A stretch of 64,000 nt of DNA from Flavobacteriales bacterium (GTDB lineage: Bacteria > Bacteroidota > Bacteroidia > Flavobacteriales_F > PHOS-HE28), in contig JADJAA010000001.1 in the NCBI GenBank assembly GCA_016704485.1, forward strand, positions 1,426,001-1,490,000, read 5' to 3'. The notes below the pieces were generated by a model. That model was not told where the DNA came from. It ran no database searches and saw only the letters and a program-made list of their open reading frames with translations. Of the stretch, positions 17,803-25,854 are shown piece after piece. Within the stretch, counting starts at the first letter, position 1. The number at the start of each line of letters is the position of its first letter. Position numbers and translations under genes: made by a program.

Positions 17803-18573
17803 CTAATGGGCGATGACCATGTTGATGAACGCGTTCTGCGTTCCATCAGAGAGTTTTACCAGGTACACGGCAGCTGGAATAGCATCGGTGGCGAGTTCGA
17901 TGCTGTGTACGCCTGCTGAAAGGCGTCCGCCATACACGTTCTTCACCAGCTTGCCTGAAAGGTCATACAGGTCAAGCGTTACATCGGCCGATCGTGCAAG
18001 GGTGAATTTGATCTGCGCATTGTCCACTATTGGATCGGGATAAACGTTGAGTGAAGAAGCCAATTCGCTTTGTTCCTGTATACCCGTTGCCAACAAGGCA
18101 GCATCGATCCCATCCTGAAGATCGGTGATATTGACCGTATTGTTCACATTGTAAAAGACCGTGTGACCGCCCCCGCCAAGAACAACGATCTTCGGCATAC
18201 CAGCGGAGCCATAGTCGCCCATGTTGATCGCAGCGTCGGAAAAGGTGACTGCATTCGTAAGACCTGTGGAATTCTTCCAACTGTTGAGCGAAGTGCAACT
18301 GGTATTCGCAAAGTCATCGCAGAGATACATCCTCACCTTGTCCGGGTTGGATGATTGATAGCTCTCCACCACATTGTACGTGGTCAAGGATGGCCCGGTG
18401 CATGCGCCACAAGGCATTACCCAAACGAGCACGATCACCTTGCCCGCGTCGAGTTCAGCAAAGAGTTCGTGTGGCACATTGGAGCAATCGTTGCAGTTGA
18501 AGTTGGTCGCGGTCTGCGCAGAAGCTAAAACGGTGGCCACACTCAGAACCATAGTGAGGAAATGTTTTTTCAT
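17803..18573 (-). CDS. T9SS type A sorted thioredoxin-like protein with CGAC motif
   Basis: 256 aa from the ATG at 18573 (the earlier ATG precedes the signal peptide MKKHFLTMVLSVATVLASAQ). The first domain has a thioredoxin-like core: FAELDAGKVIVLVWVMPCGACTGPS with a CxxC centre (CGAC), then a central sheet including MPKIVVLGG. The final 75 residues are a type A sorting domain (NVYPDPIVDNAQIKF, YDLSGKLVKN, YLVKLSDG). It should act at the cell surface. Two further cysteine clusters (CNDCSN, CDDFANTSC) may bind metal or form disulfides. It lies between the metal-tailed barrel gene and copA. Confidence 0.82.
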   Translation of the reverse strand: MKKHFLTMVLSVATVLASAQTATNFNCNDCSNVPHELFAELDAGKVIVLVWVMPCGACTGPSLTTYNVVESYQSSNPDKVRMYLCDDFANTSCTSLNSWKNSTGLTNAVTFSDAAINMGDYGSAGMPKIVVLGGGGHTVFYNVNNTVNITDLQDGIDAALLATGIQEQSELASSLNVYPDPIVDNAQIKFTLARSADVTLDLYDLSGKLVKNVYGGRLSAGVHSIELATDAIPAAVYLVKLSDGTQNAFINMVIAH

Positions 18574-18816
18574 TGGTTGGATCCTTTGGTTGATGATGAT
18601 CGGACTTGTAGTATCAGCGTGCAAGCTAACCGTTCACGGCGGTTACTGTGGTTGTGATGATCCAGATATGAATGTTCTTTTAGGCAGGAACCTTGGATTC
18701 CCAGATATTCACTGATCTGGAGGGCATTTTCTGAGCGGCGTTGCCCTTGTTGGATCTGGATCTATTCGATCCTTTGCTTCACGCTTCCGCAAGTCCTCAT
18801 CATGTTGCCATAAAAA

Positions 18817-18850
18817 GGGTCTCGAAGCGAAGAGTCTGCGCGGGTTAAAA
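18817..18850. repeat. REP-like repeat, copy d
   Basis: GGGTCTCGAAGCG then CTGCGCGGGTTAAAA matches copy c at 16478-16511 closely. It sits between the copA stop and the thioredoxin-like gene start. Confidence 0.55.
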
Positions 18851-18881
18851 GGCTACCGTCAATTTGCATGGACGCACTTCC

Positions 18882-21179
18882 CTACCCACCCAACTTCACC
18901 CACTTCAACCGCAAACTATTGCTCACCACACTTACACTACTGAACGCCATGGCGGCACCGGCGATCATGGGGTTGAGCAGGAAGCCGTTGATGGGATACA
19001 ACAATCCGGCGGCGATGGGGATGCCGATGATGTTGTAGATGAAGGCCCAGAAGAGGTTCTGGCGGATGAAGGAGACGGTCTTGCGCGAGAGGGTGATGGC
19101 ACGCGGAATTGTATTCAGATCGGTGCTGATCAGCGTCATGCGTGCGACGTCCATGGCGATGTCGCTGCCCTTGCCCATGGCGATGCTGACGTCGGCCTTA
19201 GCAAGTGCTTCGCTGTCGTTGATGCCATCGCCGACCATTGCGACTACTTCGCCTTGTTGCTGCAGGCCGTGAACAAATGCGGCCTTGTCCTTCGGGAGTA
19301 CTTCACTGCGGAAGTGTTCGATGCCCACTTCGCGCGCTACTGCTTGTGCGGTGCGTTGGTTGTCGCCGGTCTGCATGTAGACTTTTATGTTCTCTTTTTT
19401 CAGCCGTGCGATTGCCTCTTTGGCGGAGGGTTTGATGCGATCCGCAATGGCGATGGCGGCGCGCACTTCCTTTTCATCAGCGAACCAGATGACGGTGTTT
19501 GCCGCATCACCCCAACTGCGTTCTTTTTCACGGCGCTCAGCAGGGATGGAGATGCCGTGCTCTTCCAACAATCGGCGGTTCCCGACGAGCCATGTGGTGC
19601 CGCCTGCCTGTCCGGTAGGCAGGTTGAGGGTGGCTTTGATGCCTTTGCCGGTCAGGTCTTCGAAGTTGGTGAATGGTGATGGGTGAATGGTGAATGGAGG
19701 CCCCGGCTCTGTCCGTTCACCATTCACCATGTACCATTCACCTTTTCTCAGATACCGCACAACTGCTTCCGCCAACGGATGCGTTGATCGCGATTCGATC
19801 GCTAACAACGCATTCGCAACTTCTGCATCTTCTAACCCGATGGCTTCTACGACTTCCGGTTTTCCTTCGGTGATGGTACCGGTCTTGTCGAGCACGATCG
19901 CGGTGATGTTACGTGCACGTTCCAGGCTCTCGGCGTCCTTGATGAGGATGCCGTTCTCGGCACCCTTGCCCATGCCGGCCATGATCGCAGTGGGCGTTGC
20001 AAGACCGAGTGCGCAGGGGCATGCGATCACGAGAACGGTGACCATGGCGAGCAGTCCTTGCGTGAACGCGTGTTCGCCACCGAGCACCCACCAACCGATC
20101 GCGCTGAGCACCGCAATACCGATCACCACTGGCACGAAGACCGAAGCGATCCTATCCACCAATTTCTGCACGGGCGCTTTGCTGCCTTGCGCATCCTGCA
20201 CGGCGCGGACGATCTGAGCGAGCAACGTTGCAGCGCCCACTTTTTCAGCGGTCATGCGCAGGCTTCCTTTCTGGTTAATGGTACCGGCGAGCAGCTTGGC
20301 GTTCGCACTCTTCGCAACGGGGATCGGTTCACCGCTGATCATGCTTTCATCCACGTAGCTGTCACCGTCGATCACGGAACCATCCACCGCAATGCTTTCT
20401 CCCGGTCGCACGAGCAACACATCACCGATCGTGATCTCCGCGATGGGCACTTCCTGCGGTTGACCATTTGCATCCTCGCGCATCACAGTGCTCGGTCGTA
20501 GTCCCATCAGTTTCTTGATCGCACTGGAGGTTCCTGCCTTCGCACGTTCTTCCAAATACTTGCCAAGGAGAATGAAGGTGATCACCACCGCAGCTGCTTC
20601 GAAATAAACGTGCGGCTCCAGTCCGCGGCTGGTCCAGAACGAAGGGTTCAATGTGTTGAAGACGCTGAAGCCATACGCCACACCGGTGCTAAGCGCAACA
20701 AGTGTATCCATGTTGGCGCTGCGGTGCTTGGCCTGTTTCCATGCGTTGATGAAGAACTGCCTTCCGAAGATGAGCACGACCGGTGTAGCGAGCAGCCACT
20801 GCACCCACGGTGACCATGACGCATGCATGTACACCATGCCCGCGATCATCAGCGGGATGCTGAGCGCGATGCTTGCGAAGAGCTTCTGCTTCAGCGCGGT
20901 CATACGCTTTTGTTGCAGCGCTTCAAGATCTACTTGGCTGTCACCGTCGGTCTCCAACAGCAGATCGAACCCACCTTCCTGTACCGCCTTCTGCAGGTCG
21001 GTTTCGCTGCTCACTTCCGGATCGAAGGTTACTTGCGCGGTGTTGGTCGCGAGGTTCACGGAAGCGGTGGCAACACCGGGCTGGGCCTTCAACGCCTTCT
21101 CTACGCTCAGCACACAGCTGGCGCACGTCATACCCGTTACCGGGTAGCTGCGTTTGAGGGGTACGGTGGAAGTTGCCAT
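18882..21179 (-). CDS. copA: Copper-translocating P1B-type ATPase with in-frame repeat insertions
   Basis: 765 aa. Domain order: one N-terminal metal-binding domain with GMTCASC (about residues 16-22), membrane helices, actuator domain with SGEP, the CPC transport motif in VIACPCALGLATPTA, phosphorylation motif DKTGTITEGKP, N-domain with STHPLA, hinge GDGINDSEAL, and final helices with MAFSSVSVVSNSLRLK. These residues mark a Cu(I) exporter. The N-domain holds two foreign stretches: about 25 codons from a hairpin repeat (GEWYMVNGERTEPGPPFTIH...) and LPTGQAGG from a short palindrome. All catalytic motifs are intact, so the enzyme is probably still active. Confidence 0.95.
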   Translation of the reverse strand: MATSTVPLKRSYPVTGMTCASCVLSVEKALKAQPGVATASVNLATNTAQVTFDPEVSSETDLQKAVQEGGFDLLLETDGDSQVDLEALQQKRMTALKQKLFASIALSIPLMIAGMVYMHASWSPWVQWLLATPVVLIFGRQFFINAWKQAKHRSANMDTLVALSTGVAYGFSVFNTLNPSFWTSRGLEPHVYFEAAAVVITFILLGKYLEERAKAGTSSAIKKLMGLRPSTVMREDANGQPQEVPIAEITIGDVLLVRPGESIAVDGSVIDGDSYVDESMISGEPIPVAKSANAKLLAGTINQKGSLRMTAEKVGAATLLAQIVRAVQDAQGSKAPVQKLVDRIASVFVPVVIGIAVLSAIGWWVLGGEHAFTQGLLAMVTVLVIACPCALGLATPTAIMAGMGKGAENGILIKDAESLERARNITAIVLDKTGTITEGKPEVVEAIGLEDAEVANALLAIESRSTHPLAEAVVRYLRKGEWYMVNGERTEPGPPFTIHPSPFTNFEDLTGKGIKATLNLPTGQAGGTTWLVGNRRLLEEHGISIPAERREKERSWGDAANTVIWFADEKEVRAAIAIADRIKPSAKEAIARLKKENIKVYMQTGDNQRTAQAVAREVGIEHFRSEVLPKDKAAFVHGLQQQGEVVAMVGDGINDSEALAKADVSIAMGKGSDIAMDVARMTLISTDLNTIPRAITLSRKTVSFIRQNLFWAFIYNIIGIPIAAGLLYPINGFLLNPMIAGAAMAFSSVSVVSNSLRLKWVKLGG
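19603..19623. repeat. Short palindromic insertion inside copA
   Basis: 21 bp with CCTGCCT / AGGCAGG arms around a CCGG-containing centre. On the coding strand it gives LPTGQAG in the middle of a normally compact N-domain loop (KATL...TTWLVGN). Length and phase keep the frame open. Confidence 0.75.
19668..19742. repeat. 75-bp hairpin repeat inserted in frame in copA
   Basis: Two 30-bp arms (19668-19697 and 19713-19742) made of GGTGAATGGT-type units are inverted copies with about five mismatches, joined by a 15-bp loop. The total of 75 bp equals 25 codons. The same ATTCACC unit family occurs in non-coding DNA at 3749-3803, so this is a mobile or amplified element that landed in a gene. Confidence 0.8.
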
Positions 21180-21345
21180 GATCGTTGCCTACAAGGTACA
21201 AAGGAACCACCGATCCGTCTCCTTCAGCTTACATGAATGCAGGAAAGACTTATACCGGATCACCCTCGCGAAGTCTTTATGCGTTGGTTCGTTCCACGGA
21301 TCGGCGAACAACGAATTGGCCGATGCCCTGTGCCATTGTTCGCAT

Positions 21346-21714
21346 TCAGATCATACGGTCCATCCGGAAGACGGTAAAAAAGATGGCGGCGGCAAGGAGC
21401 ACAGCGGTATCAATACCAAAAATGATCGCATGTGGAAGTGCACCTCGATACTTTCCCGCTAGGGTGAACACGCACAACACACAAACGCACAACGCACACA
21501 ACGGCAACCATTGGTCCGCAACATACCACGTAATACCGCGGAACAGATATCCGTACCATTGGCGCATCCAATAGAGTAGCACGCACCCCGCAACAGCGAG
21601 ATTCACCATGGGCACAAGTGGAAGCTCACTCATGCGGCGGAGCGCGAGCACGGCGACCACCAGATGGAGTGTGACCGCGAGCCACGATGTGGCGATGAGC
21701 AAGGCGTTGTTCAT
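21346..21714 (-). CDS. Small four-helix membrane protein of unknown function
   Basis: 122 aa with four hydrophobic segments (about residues 5-24, 34-52, 66-86 and 97-117). No enzyme motif is visible. A cysteine-rich third helix (PLCALCVCVLCVF) stands out. It lies 166 bp upstream of copA on the same strand and may be in its transcript. The cysteines could be relevant to metal handling, but that is only suggested by position. Confidence 0.65.
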   Translation of the reverse strand: MNNALLIATSWLAVTLHLVVAVLALRRMSELPLVPMVNLAVAGCVLLYWMRQWYGYLFRGITWYVADQWLPLCALCVCVLCVFTLAGKYRGALPHAIIFGIDTAVLLAAAIFFTVFRMDRMI

Positions 21715-21966
21715 GGTGCGTTCGGTTCAATGTCCTTTCTGGCCCGCAAGGTCCGCAAAGATGCTATACCAAGGTCATGCGCGCACTATCCACGGGCTCG
21801 GCACGGATATAAAACCGCTGAAGAAGATCGGTGTTGCAACGTTCGGTGGATCAGTTGCAAATGCATAGCACCATCAACCACAGTTCGTGCAAGCCCATCA
21901 GGAATTCGTGTTAGTCCGCTTCACCAGTTAGGCGGAACTTTGCACGCGGTTACGATCCTATCGAAC

Positions 21967-22884
21967 ATGCCCAACACCATCCATCACATCACTTCCATAA
22001 GCGAACTGCACGCGCTTTGTGGTTTTGATAAACCAACGCACCCGTTGATCTCGGTGATCGATGTGAGCAAATGGGAGATCGGCCCTGAATGGGTTGGTCG
22101 GAAGTTGCGGACTGACCTGTATTCCATCGCGCTGAAGGACGCCAGTTGCGGCATGGACTATGGCCGGAATACGTACGACTTCAATGAAGGTGTTTTGATC
22201 TTTACGGCACCGGACCAAGTAGCTTCCATCACCAAGCAACAGAAGTTGGGAGCGATCAATGGTTGGATGATCTTCTTCCACCCGGACCTTATCCGTAACA
22301 TGCCGTTGGGAAAGCACATGGACGACTACGGGTTCTTCTCGTACGATGTGCATGAAGCCTTGCACCTTTCCGATGCCGAACAAAAAATAGTGAACGATTG
22401 CGTAGAACTGATCCGATCAGAGATCAGCGCGCGGATCGATGGCCACAGCCAACGCGTGATCGTGAATACCTTGGAACTTATCCTGAATTACAGTCTTCGG
22501 TATTACGAGCGCCAGTTCCACACGCGCTCGGCGCAGCACACCGATGTGGTGAGCCAGTTCGAGCACTTATTGAAGGACTACTACAAACAAGGCAAGTTCG
22601 TAGAGATCGGCATGCCTTCCATTGAACACTTCGCGGACCAAGTACACTTATCGCCGAACTACTTGAGCGACCTCTTGAAAAAGGAAACGGGCATGTCAAC
22701 CCGGGATCGGATCAATCACTTCGTAGTGGAGAAAGCAAAAGATCTGTTGCTCAGTGAAGACGATGCCATCAGCGGGATCGCCTACCGGTTGGGCTTCACG
22801 TATCCGCATTACTTCAGTCGGCTGTTCAAAGCGAGAACAGGGATGACGCCGAATGAATACCGCAACCGGCCACTGCTCAACTGA
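21967..22884 (+). CDS. AraC-family transcriptional regulator
   Basis: 305 aa from the ATG at 21967; the frame is open further upstream but the extra sequence is not protein-like. The N-terminal half is a cupin-like sensor domain (GVLIFTAPDQVASI). The C-terminal 100 residues are the double helix-turn-helix: IEHFADQVHLSPNYLSDLLK, then ISGIAYRLGFTYPHYFSRLF and KARTGMTPNEYR. It reads toward a downstream SDR / membrane protein / hydrolase operon starting 103 bp later. By the usual logic of such pairs it probably controls that operon. The inducer is unknown. Confidence 0.93.
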   Translation: MPNTIHHITSISELHALCGFDKPTHPLISVIDVSKWEIGPEWVGRKLRTDLYSIALKDASCGMDYGRNTYDFNEGVLIFTAPDQVASITKQQKLGAINGWMIFFHPDLIRNMPLGKHMDDYGFFSYDVHEALHLSDAEQKIVNDCVELIRSEISARIDGHSQRVIVNTLELILNYSLRYYERQFHTRSAQHTDVVSQFEHLLKDYYKQGKFVEIGMPSIEHFADQVHLSPNYLSDLLKKETGMSTRDRINHFVVEKAKDLLLSEDDAISGIAYRLGFTYPHYFSRLFKARTGMTPNEYRNRPLLN

Positions 22885-22987
22885 GGGTCATTTCGGAAAC
22901 TTCAGTGAAATGTGTTTGCCTTACAGGAATTGATGTTAAGCGGTTGCTTGTAGTTGATGGACTTTTGCACCCTAGAACGAAAAGAAG

Positions 22988-24055
22988 ATGACAACGATAG
23001 ATAGAACACGACCAGTGATGGTGACCGGCGCTAACGGCTATGTGGCCAGCTGGTTGGTAAAGCGCTTGCTGGATGATGGCCTTACCGTTCACGCCGCAGT
23101 GCGCAACCCGAATGACGAAAAGAAGATCGCGCATTTGAAGGAAGCGGCCGCGAAGTCGAGCGGGCAGATCAAATTCTTCGCAGGCGACCTGCTGAAGCCG
23201 GGGTCGTACAAAGCCGCGATGGAAGGCTGCGAATTGGTGTATCATACCGCATCGCCATTCACTACGACCGTAAAAGATCCGCAGAAAGAATTGATAGATC
23301 CCGCTGTGAAGGGTACGGAGAACGTGTTGCGATCCGCCACCGAAGTGGATTCCGTAAAACGTGTGGTCGTCACCAGCAGTTGCGCAGCGATCTACGGCGA
23401 TGCCATTGATACGGTGAATGCACCCGGCGGTAAGCTCACCGAAGAGATCTGGAACACCACTTCTTCCTTGGAGTATCAACCCTATTCATTTTCTAAGACC
23501 TTGGCCGAGAAAAAGGCATGGGAACTAGCGAAGTCCCAAGACAAATGGGACCTGGTAACGGTGAACATGTCCTTGGTCATGGGGCCTGCCCTGAATCCCG
23601 GAAATACCACGTCGGAAAGCATCAACATTTTGAAGATGCTGGGTGGCGGTGAAATGAAAATGGGCGCTCCACGAATGGGTGTTGGCCTAGTGGATGTCCG
23701 CGATGTCGCTGAGGCGCATTTCAAAGCTGGCTTTACACCAACCGCCAAAGGGAGGTACATCACCTCGGCACATTCCACCGATCTTTTGGAGATGGGTAAA
23801 GTGCTATTGCCCAAGTATGGCGATCGTTTCCCGCTACCAACGAAAGCGTTGCCGAAGTGGTTGCTGATGATCATCGGACCATTCACGAGCAAACTCTTCA
23901 CACGTCCATTCATCCGCAAGAATGTTGATGTGCCATGGAATGCGGACAACTCCAAGATCAAGAAGGAGCTAGGAATGACCTTCCGTCCGATGAAAGAAAC
24001 GATGGAGGATTCTTTCCAGAACCTGATCGATGAAGGCATCCTGAAAGCAAAATGA
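22988..24055 (+). CDS. NAD(P)-dependent extended SDR (epimerase / dihydroflavonol-reductase-like)
   Basis: 355 aa. Rossmann nucleotide motif TGANGYVA at residues 13-20, AGDLL (Asp binding the adenine), VVTSSCAAIYG, and catalytic YSFSK (YxxxK). The overall arrangement is that of the cinnamoyl-CoA reductase / dihydroflavonol-4-reductase group of extended SDRs, which reduce carbonyls on varied substrates. It is first of three genes joined by ATGA overlaps, so it works with the next membrane protein and hydrolase. The substrate is not deducible. Confidence 0.92.
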   Translation: MTTIDRTRPVMVTGANGYVASWLVKRLLDDGLTVHAAVRNPNDEKKIAHLKEAAAKSSGQIKFFAGDLLKPGSYKAAMEGCELVYHTASPFTTTVKDPQKELIDPAVKGTENVLRSATEVDSVKRVVVTSSCAAIYGDAIDTVNAPGGKLTEEIWNTTSSLEYQPYSFSKTLAEKKAWELAKSQDKWDLVTVNMSLVMGPALNPGNTTSESINILKMLGGGEMKMGAPRMGVGLVDVRDVAEAHFKAGFTPTAKGRYITSAHSTDLLEMGKVLLPKYGDRFPLPTKALPKWLLMIIGPFTSKLFTRPFIRKNVDVPWNADNSKIKKELGMTFRPMKETMEDSFQNLIDEGILKAK

Positions 24056-24528
24056 TAGCGCACACGAACACATGGGCACAAGGAGATATCGCCCAAGGAA
24101 AATTGATGTTGATCGTGGGCGTTATCGTGTTCTTGGCAAGCATCCTTGCGTGGAGGAATGGAGGTGAAATGCTACGCGGAATGTTGATCCCCCTTGGCGT
24201 CATAGTGTTGATCTCCACGGGTTACGGCGGGTTGATGCAAGTGACCCGGCCTGCACATGCGACAGCATTTGCCCAGCGCTACCAGCAGGATCCGGAGGGT
24301 GCCAAAGCGGTGGAGATCGCACGCGTCGAGAATGACTGTACCAATTACCGCATGATGAATTTCATCTGGAGCACCATCTGTATTGCGGGGATCGCGTTGA
24401 TCTTCCTCGCTGGTTCCGGCACATGGAAAGGGGTTGCACTTGGACTGATACTTTTGAGCAGCGTCGGTTTCGTGGCAGATAATTTTCTACACCATCGCGC
24501 GAAGGCCTATCTGAAAGCCATCGCATGA
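24052..24528 (+). CDS. Four-helix membrane protein of unknown function
   Basis: 158 aa with hydrophobic segments at about 18-34, 43-60, 104-121 and 125-143, and a polar loop between helices 2 and 3 (QVTRPAHATAFAQRYQQDPE). No motif is recognised. It overlaps both neighbours by four bases, so it is translated together with the SDR and the metallo-hydrolase. Confidence 0.8.
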   Translation: MIAHTNTWAQGDIAQGKLMLIVGVIVFLASILAWRNGGEMLRGMLIPLGVIVLISTGYGGLMQVTRPAHATAFAQRYQQDPEGAKAVEIARVENDCTNYRMMNFIWSTICIAGIALIFLAGSGTWKGVALGLILLSSVGFVADNFLHHRAKAYLKAIA

Positions 24529-25655
24529 ACAAGAACTGGTTCAAACGTAGGCGCACCTACGTTATGGGAGTTCCGGTACTCCTATTTCTTACCGGTAGCA
24601 TCTTCGTGAACAGCAGTTCGGAATTCGGCGGAACGCCCAACAGCATGGATAAAAAGAAATATGAAATGTCGGCGAACTTCAGCAATGGAAAGTTCCAGAA
24701 CATCCTGCCAACGAGCATGTCAATGTCCGCAAAGGACCTGGCAACGACCCTCTACGATTTTGTAGCAGGAGGTGACAACTTATCGCCGAAAAGCAAGATC
24801 CCCGTGCTGCATCCGGATAGCGCGTTGATCGCTTCACCGCCAAAGGCTGCGCGCATGGTATGGTTCGGTCACTCCGCATTCCTGTTGCAATTGGATGGAA
24901 AGAACATCCTTATCGATCCCATGTTCGGCGCTGTGCCTGCACCGCACCCGTGGCTGGGTCGTGCGCGATTCACGGAAGGACTACCGATCGAGATCGCGGC
25001 CTTACCAAAGATCGATGCGATCCTGCTTTCACACGATCACTATGATCACTTGGACTATGGTTCCATCAAAGCGTTGAACGCAAAAACAAAGGAGTTCTAC
25101 GTCCCACTTGGCGTAGGTGCGCACTTACGTTCTTGGGGAATTGAAGAAAGCCGGATCCATGAATTGGATTGGTGGAACGAGGTCGACCACGAAGGCATCC
25201 GTTTCGCGTTGGGACCTGCTCGCCATTTTTCAGGAAGAGCACTTACCGATCGCTTTAGCACGCTTTGGGGTTCGTGGGTGATCCACGGAAAACAGGATCG
25301 CATTTTCTTCAGCGGCGATAGCGGCTACGGTCCGCACTTCAAGGAGATCGGTGCGAAGTACGGCCCCTTCGACTTTGCGATGATAGAGTGTGGCCAATAC
25401 AACGAGAAGTGGGCGGAGATCCACATGATGCCAGAGGAATCAGCACAGGCCGCTGTGGATGTTGGTACGAAAGCAATGATGCCGATCCATTGGGGTTCTT
25501 TCGTGCTGGCCATGCACAGCTGGACCGACCCCGTAGTGCGCGTAACCAAGCAAGCGAATGCACTCGGCATGCCCATCATAACACCGCGTATCGGCGAGGT
25601 GATCTCAGTGGATTCCTTAACGGGTCCAAGTGAGGCTTGGTGGACGGATCTTTAA
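24525..25655 (+). CDS. MBL-fold metal-dependent hydrolase, UlaG/NAPE-PLD-like
   Basis: 376 aa. An N-terminal hydrophobic segment (YVMGVPVLLFLTGSIFV) suggests export or anchoring. The metallo-beta-lactamase core has GHSAFLLQLDGKNILIDP, the zinc motif SHDHYDHLD, then GPARHFSGR, FFSGDSGYGPHF and MPIHWGSF, which supply the remaining metal ligands. The set matches the lactonase/NAPE-PLD-like branch (LPARH-type motif). It may hydrolyse a phosphodiester or lactone. It is last gene of the AraC-associated operon. Confidence 0.92.
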   Translation: MNKNWFKRRRTYVMGVPVLLFLTGSIFVNSSSEFGGTPNSMDKKKYEMSANFSNGKFQNILPTSMSMSAKDLATTLYDFVAGGDNLSPKSKIPVLHPDSALIASPPKAARMVWFGHSAFLLQLDGKNILIDPMFGAVPAPHPWLGRARFTEGLPIEIAALPKIDAILLSHDHYDHLDYGSIKALNAKTKEFYVPLGVGAHLRSWGIEESRIHELDWWNEVDHEGIRFALGPARHFSGRALTDRFSTLWGSWVIHGKQDRIFFSGDSGYGPHFKEIGAKYGPFDFAMIECGQYNEKWAEIHMMPEESAQAAVDVGTKAMMPIHWGSFVLAMHSWTDPVVRVTKQANALGMPIITPRIGEVISVDSLTGPSEAWWTDL

Positions 25656-25854
25656 CTATCCCTGTAGGTCAAACCGCCAATTCGGCCATTCCGCTGGAGC
25701 CAGCGCCTAAGCGCAGGCAGGGTATGCGCGTTCCCACATGCCTTCAGAATCCCACTGTTTACGGGCCTTTGCATCTTTTTCCATCCCATGCATGAACAAT
25801 CCGTCATGTCGGCTGTTTAATTATTGTTCAGAAACCCTAAACAAAACTCCGACC

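Noticed and set aside
18864..19679. 271-codon open frame antisense to copA
   Set aside because: It overlaps intact P-type ATPase motifs on the other strand and has no recognisable protein features.
21664..21966. Upstream extension of the AraC regulator
   Set aside because: The extra 101 codons have unnatural composition and overlap the promoter region; the ATG at 21967 begins the family-like sequence.
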